Positions 44,047-52,997 of a stretch of DNA of 64,000 bases are shown one piece after another. This stretch comes from Paramesorhizobium endophyticum. Its GTDB lineage: Bacteria; Pseudomonadota; Alphaproteobacteria; Rhizobiales; Rhizobiaceae. Under the pieces are notes generated by a model. It was not told where the DNA came from and did no database searches. It worked only from the letters and a program-made list of their open reading frames with translations. The DNA lies in the NCBI RefSeq assembly GCF_014640615.1, contig NZ_BMHH01000001.1, positions 124,001 to 188,000 on the forward strand, in the 5' to 3' direction. The position numbers and the translations under genes are program-made. Numbering within the stretch: position 1 is the stretch's first letter; each line of letters begins with the position of its first letter.

Positions 44047-44277
44047 ATGAACCGATTTGAAGGCTCCCGGTCCTCGGAAGCGCGCTTGCGCTATCTCGAT
44101 GGCGACTTTCAGGTGCTGAGCCCCGGCGCCTATGTCACCTGCGCCGTCACCGGCGAGCACATCCCGCTGGACGAGCTCAAATATTGGAGCGTCGCGCGCC
44201 AGGAGCCTTATGCGAACGGCGTGGTGTCCCACCAGCGCGAACTGGAATGCCATCCGGAGATGCGGAAGCGGGGGTGA
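44047..44277 (+). CDS. DUF2093 family protein
   Basis: A 76-residue conserved alphaproteobacterial protein: EARLRYLDGDFQVLSPGAYV, CAVTGEHIPLDELKYWSV, and AYANGV-like ending (here PYANGVVSHQRELE). Function unknown. It neighbours mutL and lpxK in many Hyphomicrobiales, supporting the call. Confidence 0.85.
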   Translation: MNRFEGSRSSEARLRYLDGDFQVLSPGAYVTCAVTGEHIPLDELKYWSVARQEPYANGVVSHQRELECHPEMRKRG

Positions 44278-44329
44278 CCGCCCGGTGAAGGCCGATTCAG
44301 CGTTTCACGGTTCGGTGGAAAGGGCGCCA

Positions 44330-44535
44330 TGGCAATCCCTTCACCCTCGCCCTTCGAGGCTCGCCTCGCGAGCACCTCAGGATGAGGATGAAGGGCGTCG
44401 GCGCTTCAGGATGAGGGTAAAGAGACGTTGGCGCTTCAGAATGAGATTGAGGAGCGCGGCGCTTCAATAGCCCTCATGGTGAGATGCGAATGGAGCGCAG
44501 CGGAATTCGCCTCGAATCACGAGGGCGCTTGGCGG
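44330..44535. repeat. Palindromic intergenic repeat (family C)
   Basis: CCTTCGAGGCTCGCC, GCACCTCAGGATGAGG, CCTCATGGTGAGATGCGA and CCTCGAATCACGAGGGCGC in the family order. It abuts a family A copy, together making a repeat-only block of about 370 bases downstream of DUF2093. Confidence 0.78.
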
Positions 44536-44537
44536 AA

Positions 44538-44700
44538 CCACCCCCCTCTGCCCTGCCGGGCATCTCCCCCACAAGGGGGGAGATTGACCTTCATTGACGT
44601 CCGGTATCGGTCGCAAACGTTGAAAGTTGAGCGGCGAAGCCGGTATCAGCCAATCTCCCCCCTTGTGGGGGAGATGCCCGGCAGGGCAGAGGGGGGTGCG
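44538..44700. repeat. Palindromic repeat (family A) overlapping the lpxK 3' end
   Basis: A complete copy with CCCCCTCTGCCCTGCCGGGC at the left and its inverse at the right. The right arm extends into the lpxK reading frame, which ends at 44646. Confidence 0.88.
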
Positions 44701-45704
44701 CGCCGCCCCCGATACGTCTCCAGCACAGAAGCAATAATCTCCCCCGCCGCATCCGGTTGATCGAATGCCAGTTCCACGTCCAGCACCGTCAGCCTTGCGA
44801 GGAAATCGCGCGGGACGGTGGGGGATGTGGCTAGGCGGGCGTGGTCCTTGGCTGTCGTGATGAGGCCGAGATCGGCTTCCGTGGCGGTTTGGAGGAGTTC
44901 GGTGATTTCGTCCGGCTCGTAGGGGTGGTGGTCGGGGAAATCGCGGGTCAGCGCCGTCATGCCGCCCATTTCGCGGACGCTGGCGAAGAACTTCTCGGGA
45001 TTGCCGATGCCGCCGAAGGCGAGGAAGCGCTTGCCGGAGATGGCGCGCGCGGAGCCGGGGGCGAGCCGGGCGGTGTAGACGGGTTTCGGGAAGGCGGCGG
45101 TGAGGCGCGCCGCACTGTCGCCCGCGCCTATTGTCAGGAGCGCGTCGGCCTTCGCCATCTGGTCGCCCAGCGGCGCGCGGAGTGGGCCTGCCGGCAGGAC
45201 GTATCCATTGCCGATGCCGCGCGTGGCGTCGATGACGATCAGCGCATAATCGGCATGGAGCCGCGCGCTCTGGAAGCCGTCATCCATGATGAGAAAATCG
45301 CAGCCCTCGGCGATGAGCGCCTGCGCGGCAGCCGCGCGGTCGACCGAGACCATCACCGGCCCGTGCCGGGCAAGCAACAGCGGCTCGTCACCGACATGGG
45401 CGGCGCTGTCGCTGGAGGGATCGACGCGGTGGACGCCGAAATAAGTGCCGCCGAAGCCGCGCGAGACAATGCCGGGGGTGAGGCCCATGGCCTTGGCTGT
45501 TCTTGCAAAAGCGATCGCCGTCGGCGTCTTGCCCGCGCCACCGACGGTGAAATTGCCGATGCAAAGCACGGGGGCGGGTACTTGCGGCGGATTTGCGCCC
45601 ATGAGCCTGCGCCCCGCGACCGCGCCGTAAAGGGCGGCCAATGGTGACAGCGCGAATGCCTGCCAGCCGGGTTTCTGCCACCAGAAGGAGGGGGCGGTGG
45701 TCAT
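44646..45704 (-). CDS. lpxK: Tetraacyldisaccharide 4'-kinase
   Basis: Phosphorylates the lipid A precursor at the 4' position on the inner membrane. The 352 residues have the P-loop GGAGKTP (55-61), an N-terminal membrane helix, GRGFGG-like SRGFGGTYFG, and DDGFQSARLHADYALIVIDA. The last 17 residues or so (PPSALPGISPTRGEIG) are encoded by a family A repeat arm and are not part of the enzyme core. It lies at the end of the waaA cluster, separated from waaA by another repeat copy. Confidence 0.92.
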   Translation of the reverse strand: MTTAPSFWWQKPGWQAFALSPLAALYGAVAGRRLMGANPPQVPAPVLCIGNFTVGGAGKTPTAIAFARTAKAMGLTPGIVSRGFGGTYFGVHRVDPSSDSAAHVGDEPLLLARHGPVMVSVDRAAAAQALIAEGCDFLIMDDGFQSARLHADYALIVIDATRGIGNGYVLPAGPLRAPLGDQMAKADALLTIGAGDSAARLTAAFPKPVYTARLAPGSARAISGKRFLAFGGIGNPEKFFASVREMGGMTALTRDFPDHHPYEPDEITELLQTATEADLGLITTAKDHARLATSPTVPRDFLARLTVLDVELAFDQPDAAGEIIASVLETYRGRRAPPSALPGISPTRGEIG

Positions 45705-45744
45705 CCGGCCACGCTTTCGTCACCATGTGGAACCACCGGCGCGT

Positions 45745-45912
45745 GAACACCCCCCTCTGCCCTGCCGGGCATCTCCCCCACAAGGGGGGAGATTGCGCTC
45801 TCATGGACGTTCGGTGCCAATCGCAGACCTCGAAGAACAAGCGGCGTGGCCGGTGCCAGCCGATCTCCCCCCTTGTGGGGGAGATGCCCGGCAGGGCAGA
45901 GGGGGGTGTTTC
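45745..45912. repeat. Palindromic repeat (family A) between lpxK and waaA
   Basis: Full-length copy, same arms as the copy at 44538. Inside an apparent operon it may create a hairpin between the waaA and lpxK coding parts of the mRNA. Confidence 0.88.
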
Positions 45913-45940
45913 GCGCTTCTTCCATAGACGAATAACCATC

Positions 45941-47254
45941 CTACCCTTGCGTTCCGCTCAACTGCGCTTGCACGACGAGCGGCTGGATGAAGGGCTCCAG
46001 CGCCGAGAGCGTGCGCTCCAGCGCGCCGCGCATGTCGCCGACGGTGCGGGCGGCGGCGTCGATCATTTCGCGGCGCTGCGGCTCGTTGTTGAAGAGGAAA
46101 TTGACCGCGCCCGCCAGCATGTCGCGGTCGCGGACCAGCCGGGCGCCCCCATTCTTGATGAGGCGCTGATAGGAATCGCGGAAATTCTGGACATTGCGGC
46201 CCGAGAGGATGGCCGTGCCGAGCATGGCAGGCTCCAGCGGGTTCTGGCCGCCCTCCCCCGTCAGGGACTTGCCGACAAAGGCGATCTCGGTCAGCCGCAG
46301 GTAAAGCCCCATCTCGCCGATGGTGTCACCGAGGAAGACGTTCGTATCCGGCGTGATGGCGTCGTTGCGGCTGCGGCGCGCCACGTTCAATCCGCGCGCG
46401 GTCATCATTGCCTCCAGCGCGTCGGCGCGGTCGGGATGGCGCGGCACGATGATGGAGATGAGGTCCTTGTGCCGGGTCTTCAGCATCTCATGCACCTCGA
46501 CGGCGATTTCCTCCTCGCCTTCGTGGGTGGAGATGGCGGCCCAGGTCTTGCGCTGGCCGATCTGCGATGTCAGCGTCGCCACCGTCTCCTCATCGGCGGG
46601 CGGGGCGACGGTATCGACCTTCAGATTGCCCGAGACGACCACCGGGCGGGCACCCAGAGACCGGAAGCGCTCGCCATCCACCTCGGATTGCGCCACGACC
46701 AGCGCCAAATTTTCAAGCAGCGCCTCGGCGATGGAGGAGCGCTTCTTCCAGGCGGCGAAGGAGCGGTCGGAAAGCCGCCCGTTGACCAGCACCTGCGGCA
46801 CGCGCCGCGCGCCCAATTGCAGGATGGTCATCGGCCATATCTCGGATTCGCAGATCACGGCCAGGTCGGGACACCAATGGGTGAGGAAGCGGTTGACCGC
46901 CGGCTTCAAATCGAGCGGCACATATTGGTGGATCACCTTGTCCCCCAGCCGCTCCTCGACCAGCCGGGCGGAGGTGACGGTGCCTGTCGTCAGCACCACA
47001 TGGATGCCCATGGCGGCGATGTGCTCGATCAGCGGTATCACGGCTGTCGTCTCGCCGACGCTCGCGGCATGAACCCAGACCAGAGGGCCCGCCGGGCGCT
47101 GCACGCTCGGCCTGCCATAGCGCTCGCGGCGACGGGCGTGCTCATCCTTGCCGCGCGAGACGCGGAAGGCGACATAGGCCCCGACGGCGGGATAGGCCAG
47201 CGATCCGGCCCAGCGGTAGGCGGAAAGGATCGTGCGGGCCCATCGTTCGCTCAT
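45941..47254 (-). CDS. waaA: 3-deoxy-D-manno-octulosonic acid transferase
   Basis: Adds KDO to lipid IVA from CMP-KDO at the inner membrane. A 437-residue GT-B enzyme: N-terminal membrane helix, VWVHAASVGE with the catalytic-region glutamate, TTGTVTSARLVEERLGDKV, ESEIWPMTI, and GGQNPLEPAMLGTAILSG in the donor site. Its start overlaps the preceding gene's stop (four bases). Confidence 0.95.
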   Translation of the reverse strand: MSERWARTILSAYRWAGSLAYPAVGAYVAFRVSRGKDEHARRRERYGRPSVQRPAGPLVWVHAASVGETTAVIPLIEHIAAMGIHVVLTTGTVTSARLVEERLGDKVIHQYVPLDLKPAVNRFLTHWCPDLAVICESEIWPMTILQLGARRVPQVLVNGRLSDRSFAAWKKRSSIAEALLENLALVVAQSEVDGERFRSLGARPVVVSGNLKVDTVAPPADEETVATLTSQIGQRKTWAAISTHEGEEEIAVEVHEMLKTRHKDLISIIVPRHPDRADALEAMMTARGLNVARRSRNDAITPDTNVFLGDTIGEMGLYLRLTEIAFVGKSLTGEGGQNPLEPAMLGTAILSGRNVQNFRDSYQRLIKNGGARLVRDRDMLAGAVNFLFNNEPQRREMIDAAARTVGDMRGALERTLSALEPFIQPLVVQAQLSGTQG

Positions 47255-48012
47255 CGCGCCTGCTCCAGTCGCGCGTAGGCCTCAGCCGTGACCGCGTTCA
47301 GCTTGTCGGTCAATTCCTTGCGCTTTTCCTCGAGCATTGCGTCATCGGCGTCCATGGGAACCACAACGGGCTCACATGAAACCACGATTGACCGGCCGAA
47401 GGGCAGCGGAATGGCGGTTTTATCCCAGCTTTTTTCCAGCACCTTGCGGCGCGAGAAGGCGTAGCCAATAGGCAGGATGGGACGGCCCGAGAGCTTGCCC
47501 AGGAGGATAACGCCCTGCCCCGCCTCGCGCGCCTTGCCATGGGCGATGTCGGCGATGATGGCGGTGGACTTGCCACCTTTAAGCGCGTTCTTCAGCGCCA
47601 GCAGCGCCCGCGCGCCGCCCTTGTCGGCACGGGTGCGGGTGCCCCGCCCGCCGGAACCGCGAACGATCTCCAATCCCAGCCGCTCGCCCACGCGGGCGTT
47701 CAGCTCGGCATCGGCGCTGCGCGAGAACATCGCCACCAGCGGCATCCCGTCAGGGCGAAGGAACGGCGCCATCAGGTGCTGACCATGCCAGCAGGTGACG
47801 ATCAACGGGTGATAGTCGCGCTCCAGCTCATAGGGATCCTTCGATCCGGGCAGGCGCGGATTGGTGGCGTGAACGAACTTCAGATAGCCTGATATAAGCC
47901 ACACCAGCGCCGACCTCACCCCCGCCGAGCGGGCGAGCGGGCCGCGAATACTGCGCCATATCCTCTTGGCCGCGCCCGTGTTTCGCGGCCTCTGATCGAT
48001 GTTTTCCACCAT
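47251..48012 (-). CDS. DUF374 lysophospholipid acyltransferase-like protein
   Basis: A 253-residue protein of the DUF374 branch of the LPLAT superfamily: VTCWHGQHLMAPFLRPDGMP, FSRSADAELNARVGERLGLE, RGSGGRGTRTRADKGGARAL and IIADIAHGKAREAGQGVILL. In other Gram-negatives it lies in LPS clusters, as here, so an acylation or lipid A-related role is inferred. Its stop overlaps the waaA start. Confidence 0.85.
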   Translation of the reverse strand: MVENIDQRPRNTGAAKRIWRSIRGPLARSAGVRSALVWLISGYLKFVHATNPRLPGSKDPYELERDYHPLIVTCWHGQHLMAPFLRPDGMPLVAMFSRSADAELNARVGERLGLEIVRGSGGRGTRTRADKGGARALLALKNALKGGKSTAIIADIAHGKAREAGQGVILLGKLSGRPILPIGYAFSRRKVLEKSWDKTAIPLPFGRSIVVSCEPVVVPMDADDAMLEEKRKELTDKLNAVTAEAYARLEQAR

Positions 48013-48024
48013 GCTTTCCAGGCG

Positions 48025-48279
48025 TCAGCCTGCGTTGCCGGCCGCACTGGCCGGGTCGAGAAGGCGGTGCAGATGCACGATGAAATAGCGCATATGCGCA
48101 TTGTCCACCGTCTGTTGCGCCTTCGCCTTCCACGCAGTCTTCGCCGATTCGTAATCGGGATAGATGCCGACGATATCCAGTTCGCTCAAATCGCGGAACT
48201 CCAGGCCGGTCAAGGTCGTCAGTTCTCCGCCGAAAACAAGATGAAGAAGCTGTTTTTTGCCTTCGCCGTCTGCGCTCAT
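48025..48279 (-). CDS. DUF4170 family protein
   Basis: An 84-residue conserved protein: LLHLVFGGELTTLTGLEFRD, VGIYPDYESAKTAWKAKAQQ, and DNAHMRYFIVHLHRLLDP. Function unknown; it is regularly found between cysQ and the DUF374/waaA genes in this order. ATG at 48279 begins the family-typical region. Confidence 0.83.
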   Translation of the reverse strand: MSADGEGKKQLLHLVFGGELTTLTGLEFRDLSELDIVGIYPDYESAKTAWKAKAQQTVDNAHMRYFIVHLHRLLDPASAAGNAG

Positions 48280-48316
48280 GATCACAATCCCTAACCAGAT
48301 GAAATGTCCGGCAGCT

Positions 48317-49126
48317 TTAGCCGAACGCCGTGCGCGCCACAACACCCAACATCTCGTCAAGAAGATGGCCGCTTGCCGCCACAAGCGCGCCCTGCTTACG
48401 TGTCGGGCCGCCATAGAGCAGCCGCTCGCCCTTGTTCGTAACGACCGCGCCGCCGGCTTCGGCGAGAATCAAGTCTGCAGCGGCCAGATCCCAGTCATGC
48501 GAATTGGGCCGCACGAACGTGCCGGCGATCTCGCCGCGCGCGACCATGGCGAGACGATAGGCGAGCGAGGGGACATAAGGATAAGGCTCGACACGCTCGC
48601 GGAAATCCTCCGGCATGAGGTCCAGCGCCGAACGGGCCATGGAAATCCTGAGCGGGCTTTGTTCGGCAGTGCGGCCCACATTTATGGCATGGCCGTTCTG
48701 GTATGCGCCGCCGCCAAGCCTGGCTTGAAACGTCTCGCCGCGCGCCGGGTTCTCCAGCACGCCCGCCACCGGGCGGCCATCCTCGGCCAGGCCGATGCTG
48801 ACGCACCATTGGTCCTTGCCGCCGATGAAGGCGCGGGTGCCGTCGATGGGATCGACCACGAAGACGCGGCGGCGATGGGCCGCGGCGCGGTCGTCCGCCG
48901 TTTCCTCGGAGATCCAGCCATAATCGGGCCGGGCCGACAGGAGCGCGTCCTTCAGGAAGGCGTCGACGGCCATATCGGCCTCGCTCACCGGCGACTGGCC
49001 TTCCTTGAGCCAGACTTGCGGGTCCTGGCCGAAATAGCGCATGGCGATGCGGCCCGCCTCCTCCGCAGCGGAGCGGATGAGCGCCAGTTCCTCTTCAAGC
49101 GATGCGAAAGTCTCAATTTCCTGCAA
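48317..49126 (-). CDS. cysQ: 3'(2'),5'-bisphosphate nucleotidase CysQ-like
   Basis: A 269-residue inositol-phosphatase superfamily enzyme. Metal ligands are in SEET (73-76) and DPIDGTRAF (92-100); HDWDLAAADLILAEAGG is the second signature. CysQ removes the 3' phosphate from PAP; a broader inositol-phosphatase activity is possible. It overlaps pmbA by 14 bases. Confidence 0.88.
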   Translation of the reverse strand: MQEIETFASLEEELALIRSAAEEAGRIAMRYFGQDPQVWLKEGQSPVSEADMAVDAFLKDALLSARPDYGWISEETADDRAAAHRRRVFVVDPIDGTRAFIGGKDQWCVSIGLAEDGRPVAGVLENPARGETFQARLGGGAYQNGHAINVGRTAEQSPLRISMARSALDLMPEDFRERVEPYPYVPSLAYRLAMVARGEIAGTFVRPNSHDWDLAAADLILAEAGGAVVTNKGERLLYGGPTRKQGALVAASGHLLDEMLGVVARTAFG

Positions 49127-50471
49127 GGGTCATGCCTTCCACGACGAGGGTCGGCGCGGCGGTGCCGAAATTACGGTCGATATCGTTGGCCGGCGTCATG
49201 TGGAGGAACATGTCCTTGAGGTTGGACGCGATGGTCACCTCGCTCACGGGATAGGCGAGTTCGCCGTTCTCGATCCAGAAGCCCGACGCGCCCCGGCTAT
49301 ATTGGCCGGTGATTATATCGACGCCCTGGCCGAACACTTCGGTGACGTAAAAGCCGGTGCCGACCTCGCGGATGAGGTCTTCCGGCGAGCGCTCGCCGGG
49401 CTCGATGGCGAAATTGGTGGAGGCGGGCACGATCGTCGAGCCGGAGCGCACGCCGCGCCCGTTCGTCACGAGGCCCAGCTCCTTCGCCGTCGAGGTGGAC
49501 AGGAACCAGTGCTTCAGCACACCGTCCTCCACCATCACGAGCCTTTGCCCCTCGATGCCCTCACCGTCGAATGGGCGGGATGCCGCACCACGAATGCGCA
49601 GCGGATCGTCGGTGGCGTAAAGGCCTGCCTTCAGCACCTGCTTGCCCATGGAATCCCTAAGGAAGCTCGTCTTGCGGGCGACCGAGGCGCCATTGATCGC
49701 CCCGGCGAGATGGCCCGCCATGCCGCGCGCCACACGCGGATCGAACACCACGGTGACAGGCCCGGTCTTGGCCTTGCGCGCGCCCAGGCGGCGCACCGCC
49801 CGCTCCCCTGCCCTTCGGCCTATGGCGACGGCATCCTCAAGCGCGGCATAATGCTGGTGCGAGGTGAAATCATAGTCGCGCTCCATGGCCGTGCCTGATC
49901 CGGCGACGGCGCTGGCCGATATGCCGAAATGGGTGGCGGCATAATGGCCGACGAAGCCTTCCGAAGTGACCAGCACCATCCCGCCAAGGCCCGCCCAACT
50001 CGAGGAGCCGCTGGAATTGGTGACGCCGCTGACGGCCAGCGCCGCTTCCTCCGCCGCAAGGGCGTTGGCGGTCAGCTCGGCTGCGCTCACCTCAGTCGGG
50101 TCGTAAAGATCGAGGTCGCGCGGGGCGCCGACGAGCTTCTCCTTCGGCGCTAGCCCTTCATAGGGATCCTCGGGCGAGACCTTCGCCATGGCCACGGCGC
50201 GCTCGGCCAGCGCAACCGGATCGGCGCCCATATCCGCCGACACGCTCGCTATGCGCTTGCCGACGAAGACACGAAGCGCAAAGGCGTCGCTTTCAGAGGC
50301 CTGCGTTTCCTCGACCTTGCCGAGGCGGACGGTGATGGCTGTGGAGCGCGAGCGATGAACCACCGCGTCCGCGCTATCTGCCCCAGCGCGGCGGGCGGCT
50401 TCCACGAGCGAAGCGGCCTTGTCGGCTAGTTGGCTGGAATGTGTTTGAGTGTCCATGTCAGAATGGCCCAT
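49113..50471 (-). CDS. pmbA: TldE/PmbA family protein
   Basis: A 452-residue TldD/PmbA-fold protein. SGSSSWAGLGGMVLVTSEGF, GTAMERDYDF, VVFDPRVARGMAGHLAGAIN and GVRSGSTIVPASTNFAIEPG are PmbA features. It lacks the HExxxH zinc motif of TldD, so it is the TldE/PmbA partner. Together they form a metallopeptidase involved in maturing small peptides and antitoxin turnover. A start at 50456 is also possible. tldD is not in the window. Confidence 0.93.
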   Translation of the reverse strand: MGHSDMDTQTHSSQLADKAASLVEAARRAGADSADAVVHRSRSTAITVRLGKVEETQASESDAFALRVFVGKRIASVSADMGADPVALAERAVAMAKVSPEDPYEGLAPKEKLVGAPRDLDLYDPTEVSAAELTANALAAEEAALAVSGVTNSSGSSSWAGLGGMVLVTSEGFVGHYAATHFGISASAVAGSGTAMERDYDFTSHQHYAALEDAVAIGRRAGERAVRRLGARKAKTGPVTVVFDPRVARGMAGHLAGAINGASVARKTSFLRDSMGKQVLKAGLYATDDPLRIRGAASRPFDGEGIEGQRLVMVEDGVLKHWFLSTSTAKELGLVTNGRGVRSGSTIVPASTNFAIEPGERSPEDLIREVGTGFYVTEVFGQGVDIITGQYSRGASGFWIENGELAYPVSEVTIASNLKDMFLHMTPANDIDRNFGTAAPTLVVEGMTLAGN

Positions 50472-50490
50472 GCTTATATGGCAGCGCGCG

Positions 50491-50656
50491 CGACACCCCC
50501 CTCTGTCCTGCCGGACATCTCCCCCACAAGGGGGGAGATTGGATGGGAGTTCCGCTTTCGCTAACCGTCAACGTCGCAGAATTGAGCGCCGTCATTAATG
50601 AAGGCCAATCTCCCCCCTTGTGGGGGAGATGCCCGGCAGGGCAGAGGGGGGTTATT
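50491..50656. repeat. Palindromic repeat (family A)
   Basis: Full-length copy between the divergent pmbA and antiporter genes. It occupies most of the gap, so the promoters of the flanking genes must lie in or beside it. Confidence 0.87.
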
Positions 50657-50836
50657 GGCCGGATGTAGACCGTTTCCATTTCAATGTTCTCTCGGCCTTC
50701 GAGGGCAGGCCGAAAAACGGCCAAGAAATATTTCGCGCGGTTTAAATTCCGCCCACAATCTTCCTATATGGTGCAATATCGGGTGCTTCAAGGCGATTGC
50801 CAAGATTCCTTTTCAAATCAAGATTCAGGACTATGC

Positions 50837-52690
50837 ATGGTTTCGGAAGGCGGAACGCTCTATTTCCAGTCGTTGATGCTGCTCGGCGGCGCGATCGTGG
50901 CTGCTCCGCTGTTCAAGCGATTCGGCCTCGGCACGGTGCTGGGGTACCTTGCGGCGGGCATCGTCATCGGACCGGTGGCAAGCCTCATCATCGATGGGGA
51001 AAACTTCCTGCATTTCTCGGAGCTGGGTGTCGTCTTCCTCTTGTTCATCATCGGGCTTGAGTTGAAGCCGTCGCGGCTCTGGTCGCTCCGGCATTCGATC
51101 TTCGGCCTCGGGCTCCTGCAGGTGCTGTGGTCCGGCACGGCGCTGACCTATCTTGCCTATTATCTGGCGAAGATACCGTTCAACGCCTCCGTCATCATCG
51201 GCTTCGGCCTTGCGCTGTCCTCCACCGCCTTTGCCATGCAGGTGCTGGAGGACCGCGCCGAGACCAACCGCAAGCACGGGCAGCGGGCCTTTTCCATCCT
51301 GCTTTTCCAGGATCTCGCCATCGTGCCGATCCTGGCGATGGTTCCGCTGCTCTCGCCGCAGGGAACGCCGCAGGGCGAAACAGGCTTCGAGTTCGCGGGC
51401 GCGCTCGTGGCCTTGGGCGCGCTGATCATTGCCGGACGCTATCTGCTGAACCCGATGTTCCGGATCATCGCCAATACGGGCGCGCGGGAGGTGATGATCG
51501 CCGCCGCGCTGTTCGTGGTGCTGGGCTCGGCCATGCTGATGCAGGCGGCGGGGCTCTCCATGGCGATGGGCGCATTCATCGCGGGCGTGCTTCTGGCCGA
51601 ATCCTCCTACCGGCATGAGCTGGAGGCGGATATCGAGCCCTTCCGCGGGTTGCTGCTCGGCCTTTTCTTCGTCGCGGTCGGACTGTCGCTCAATCTCAAG
51701 GTCGTCGTCGAGAACTGGCTTGAGATTCTCCTCGCCGTCCCCGTCTTCATGGTGGTGAAGGCGGCGATCATCTATGTGCTGTGCCGGCTTTTCCGCTCCA
51801 GCCACAATGATTCGGTGCGCGTCGCGTTCCTCCTGCCGCAGGGTGGCGAATTCGCCTTCGTGCTGTTTACGGCGGCCTCCGCCTCGGCGATCATCTCCCA
51901 GTCGCTCGCTTCGCAGCTCGTCGCCGCGGTCACCATTTCCATGGCGCTGACGCCGCTTTTCGTGGCGCTCGGCAACAGGCTTCTTTCCAAGGACCGGGAG
52001 GAAGTGCTGGAGGAGGATTTCGACGGCGCGGGCGCGGATGTGCTTATCATCGGCTTCTCGCGCTATGGGCAGATCGCGGCGCAGATCCTGCTGGCGGGCG
52101 GCATCGACGTGACCGTCATCGACACCTCGGCCAACCGCATCCGCGCGGCGGGCAAGTTCGGCTTCCGCATCTATTTCGGTGACGGCACCCGCAAGGACGT
52201 GCTGGAGGCGGCAGGCATAAGGCGGGCGAAAATCGTCGCGGTGGCGACCCAGAAGAAGGAAGTGACCAACCGCATCGTCGATCTCATCCAGACGGATTTT
52301 CCCGATGTGAAGCTGTTCGTGCGCTCCTATGACCGCGAGCACACCTTGCAGCTTCGAGCGAAGGAAGTGGATTACGAACTGCGCGAGACGTTCGAATCGG
52401 GCCTTCTGTTCGGGCGCAAGATATTGGAACGGCTCGATATCAGCGAGGACCTCGCCGCCGAGATCACCGAGGACGTGCGCCGCCGCGACGAAGACCGGCT
52501 GCGGGTTCAGGCCACCGAAGGCATTCTCGCCGGGCGCCACCTGCTCTTCAACAAGCCGGTGACGCCGGAGCCGCTGACGAAGCCCGTCCGTGAAGCGAAG
52601 CCGCTCGACAAGGTGACTGAGGAAACACTCGCTCCCGCGCCGGACATGGAGACGGGAGTAGCGAAGGGCGAACTGGAGCCGGCGGAGTAG
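50837..52690 (+). CDS. KefB/KefC-type monovalent cation:H+ antiporter (CPA2)
   Basis: A 617-residue transporter. About 12 helices cover residues 1-390 (LGTVLGYLAAGIVIGPVASL, FLLFIIGLELKPSRLW, GFGLALSSTAFAMQVL). An RCK/TrkA-N domain follows with the NAD-binding VLIIGFSRYGQIAAQI and an acidic end of its first strand pair. The tail after about 560 is acidic and proline-rich. It is probably a potassium or sodium efflux system. ATG at 50837 is chosen over an upstream frame that begins in non-conserved sequence. Confidence 0.9.
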   Translation: MVSEGGTLYFQSLMLLGGAIVAAPLFKRFGLGTVLGYLAAGIVIGPVASLIIDGENFLHFSELGVVFLLFIIGLELKPSRLWSLRHSIFGLGLLQVLWSGTALTYLAYYLAKIPFNASVIIGFGLALSSTAFAMQVLEDRAETNRKHGQRAFSILLFQDLAIVPILAMVPLLSPQGTPQGETGFEFAGALVALGALIIAGRYLLNPMFRIIANTGAREVMIAAALFVVLGSAMLMQAAGLSMAMGAFIAGVLLAESSYRHELEADIEPFRGLLLGLFFVAVGLSLNLKVVVENWLEILLAVPVFMVVKAAIIYVLCRLFRSSHNDSVRVAFLLPQGGEFAFVLFTAASASAIISQSLASQLVAAVTISMALTPLFVALGNRLLSKDREEVLEEDFDGAGADVLIIGFSRYGQIAAQILLAGGIDVTVIDTSANRIRAAGKFGFRIYFGDGTRKDVLEAAGIRRAKIVAVATQKKEVTNRIVDLIQTDFPDVKLFVRSYDREHTLQLRAKEVDYELRETFESGLLFGRKILERLDISEDLAAEITEDVRRRDEDRLRVQATEGILAGRHLLFNKPVTPEPLTKPVREAKPLDKVTEETLAPAPDMETGVAKGELEPAE

Positions 52691-52738
52691 TTAGAGAGCG
52701 TCAGCCGGCTCATTCTTTTATCGTTGCAGCTACGTTAC

Positions 52739-52902
52739 CGTAGAGGAATGGATCCCAGTGACAAGCACTGGGATGACGGATTGCTTTGCTGTTGGCAAGC
52801 CAAATCTCCAACCTCCCAGCTTGGCAGAAGCATGTCCGATAGTGGACGAAACATCTCCACCCCGTCATCCCAGTGCTTGTCACTGGGATCCATCCCTCTA
52901 CC
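52739..52902. repeat. Inverted pair of a 40-bp repeat (family E)
   Basis: GATCCCAGTGACAAGCACTG, itself a palindrome, occurs at about 52751 and inverted at about 52871. Flanks TAGAGGAATG and CATCCCTCTA extend the pairing. The centre of about 80 bases has no gene. Located between the antiporter and patatin genes. Confidence 0.83.
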
Positions 52903-52997
52903 TCTCCACGACAGCAACGGTCCCGAAACGAAATTCAGGCGATTTCATCAAAACATGAACCACTCCAAGGGGATACGGAAGTCAGGAGTACGCTTCC

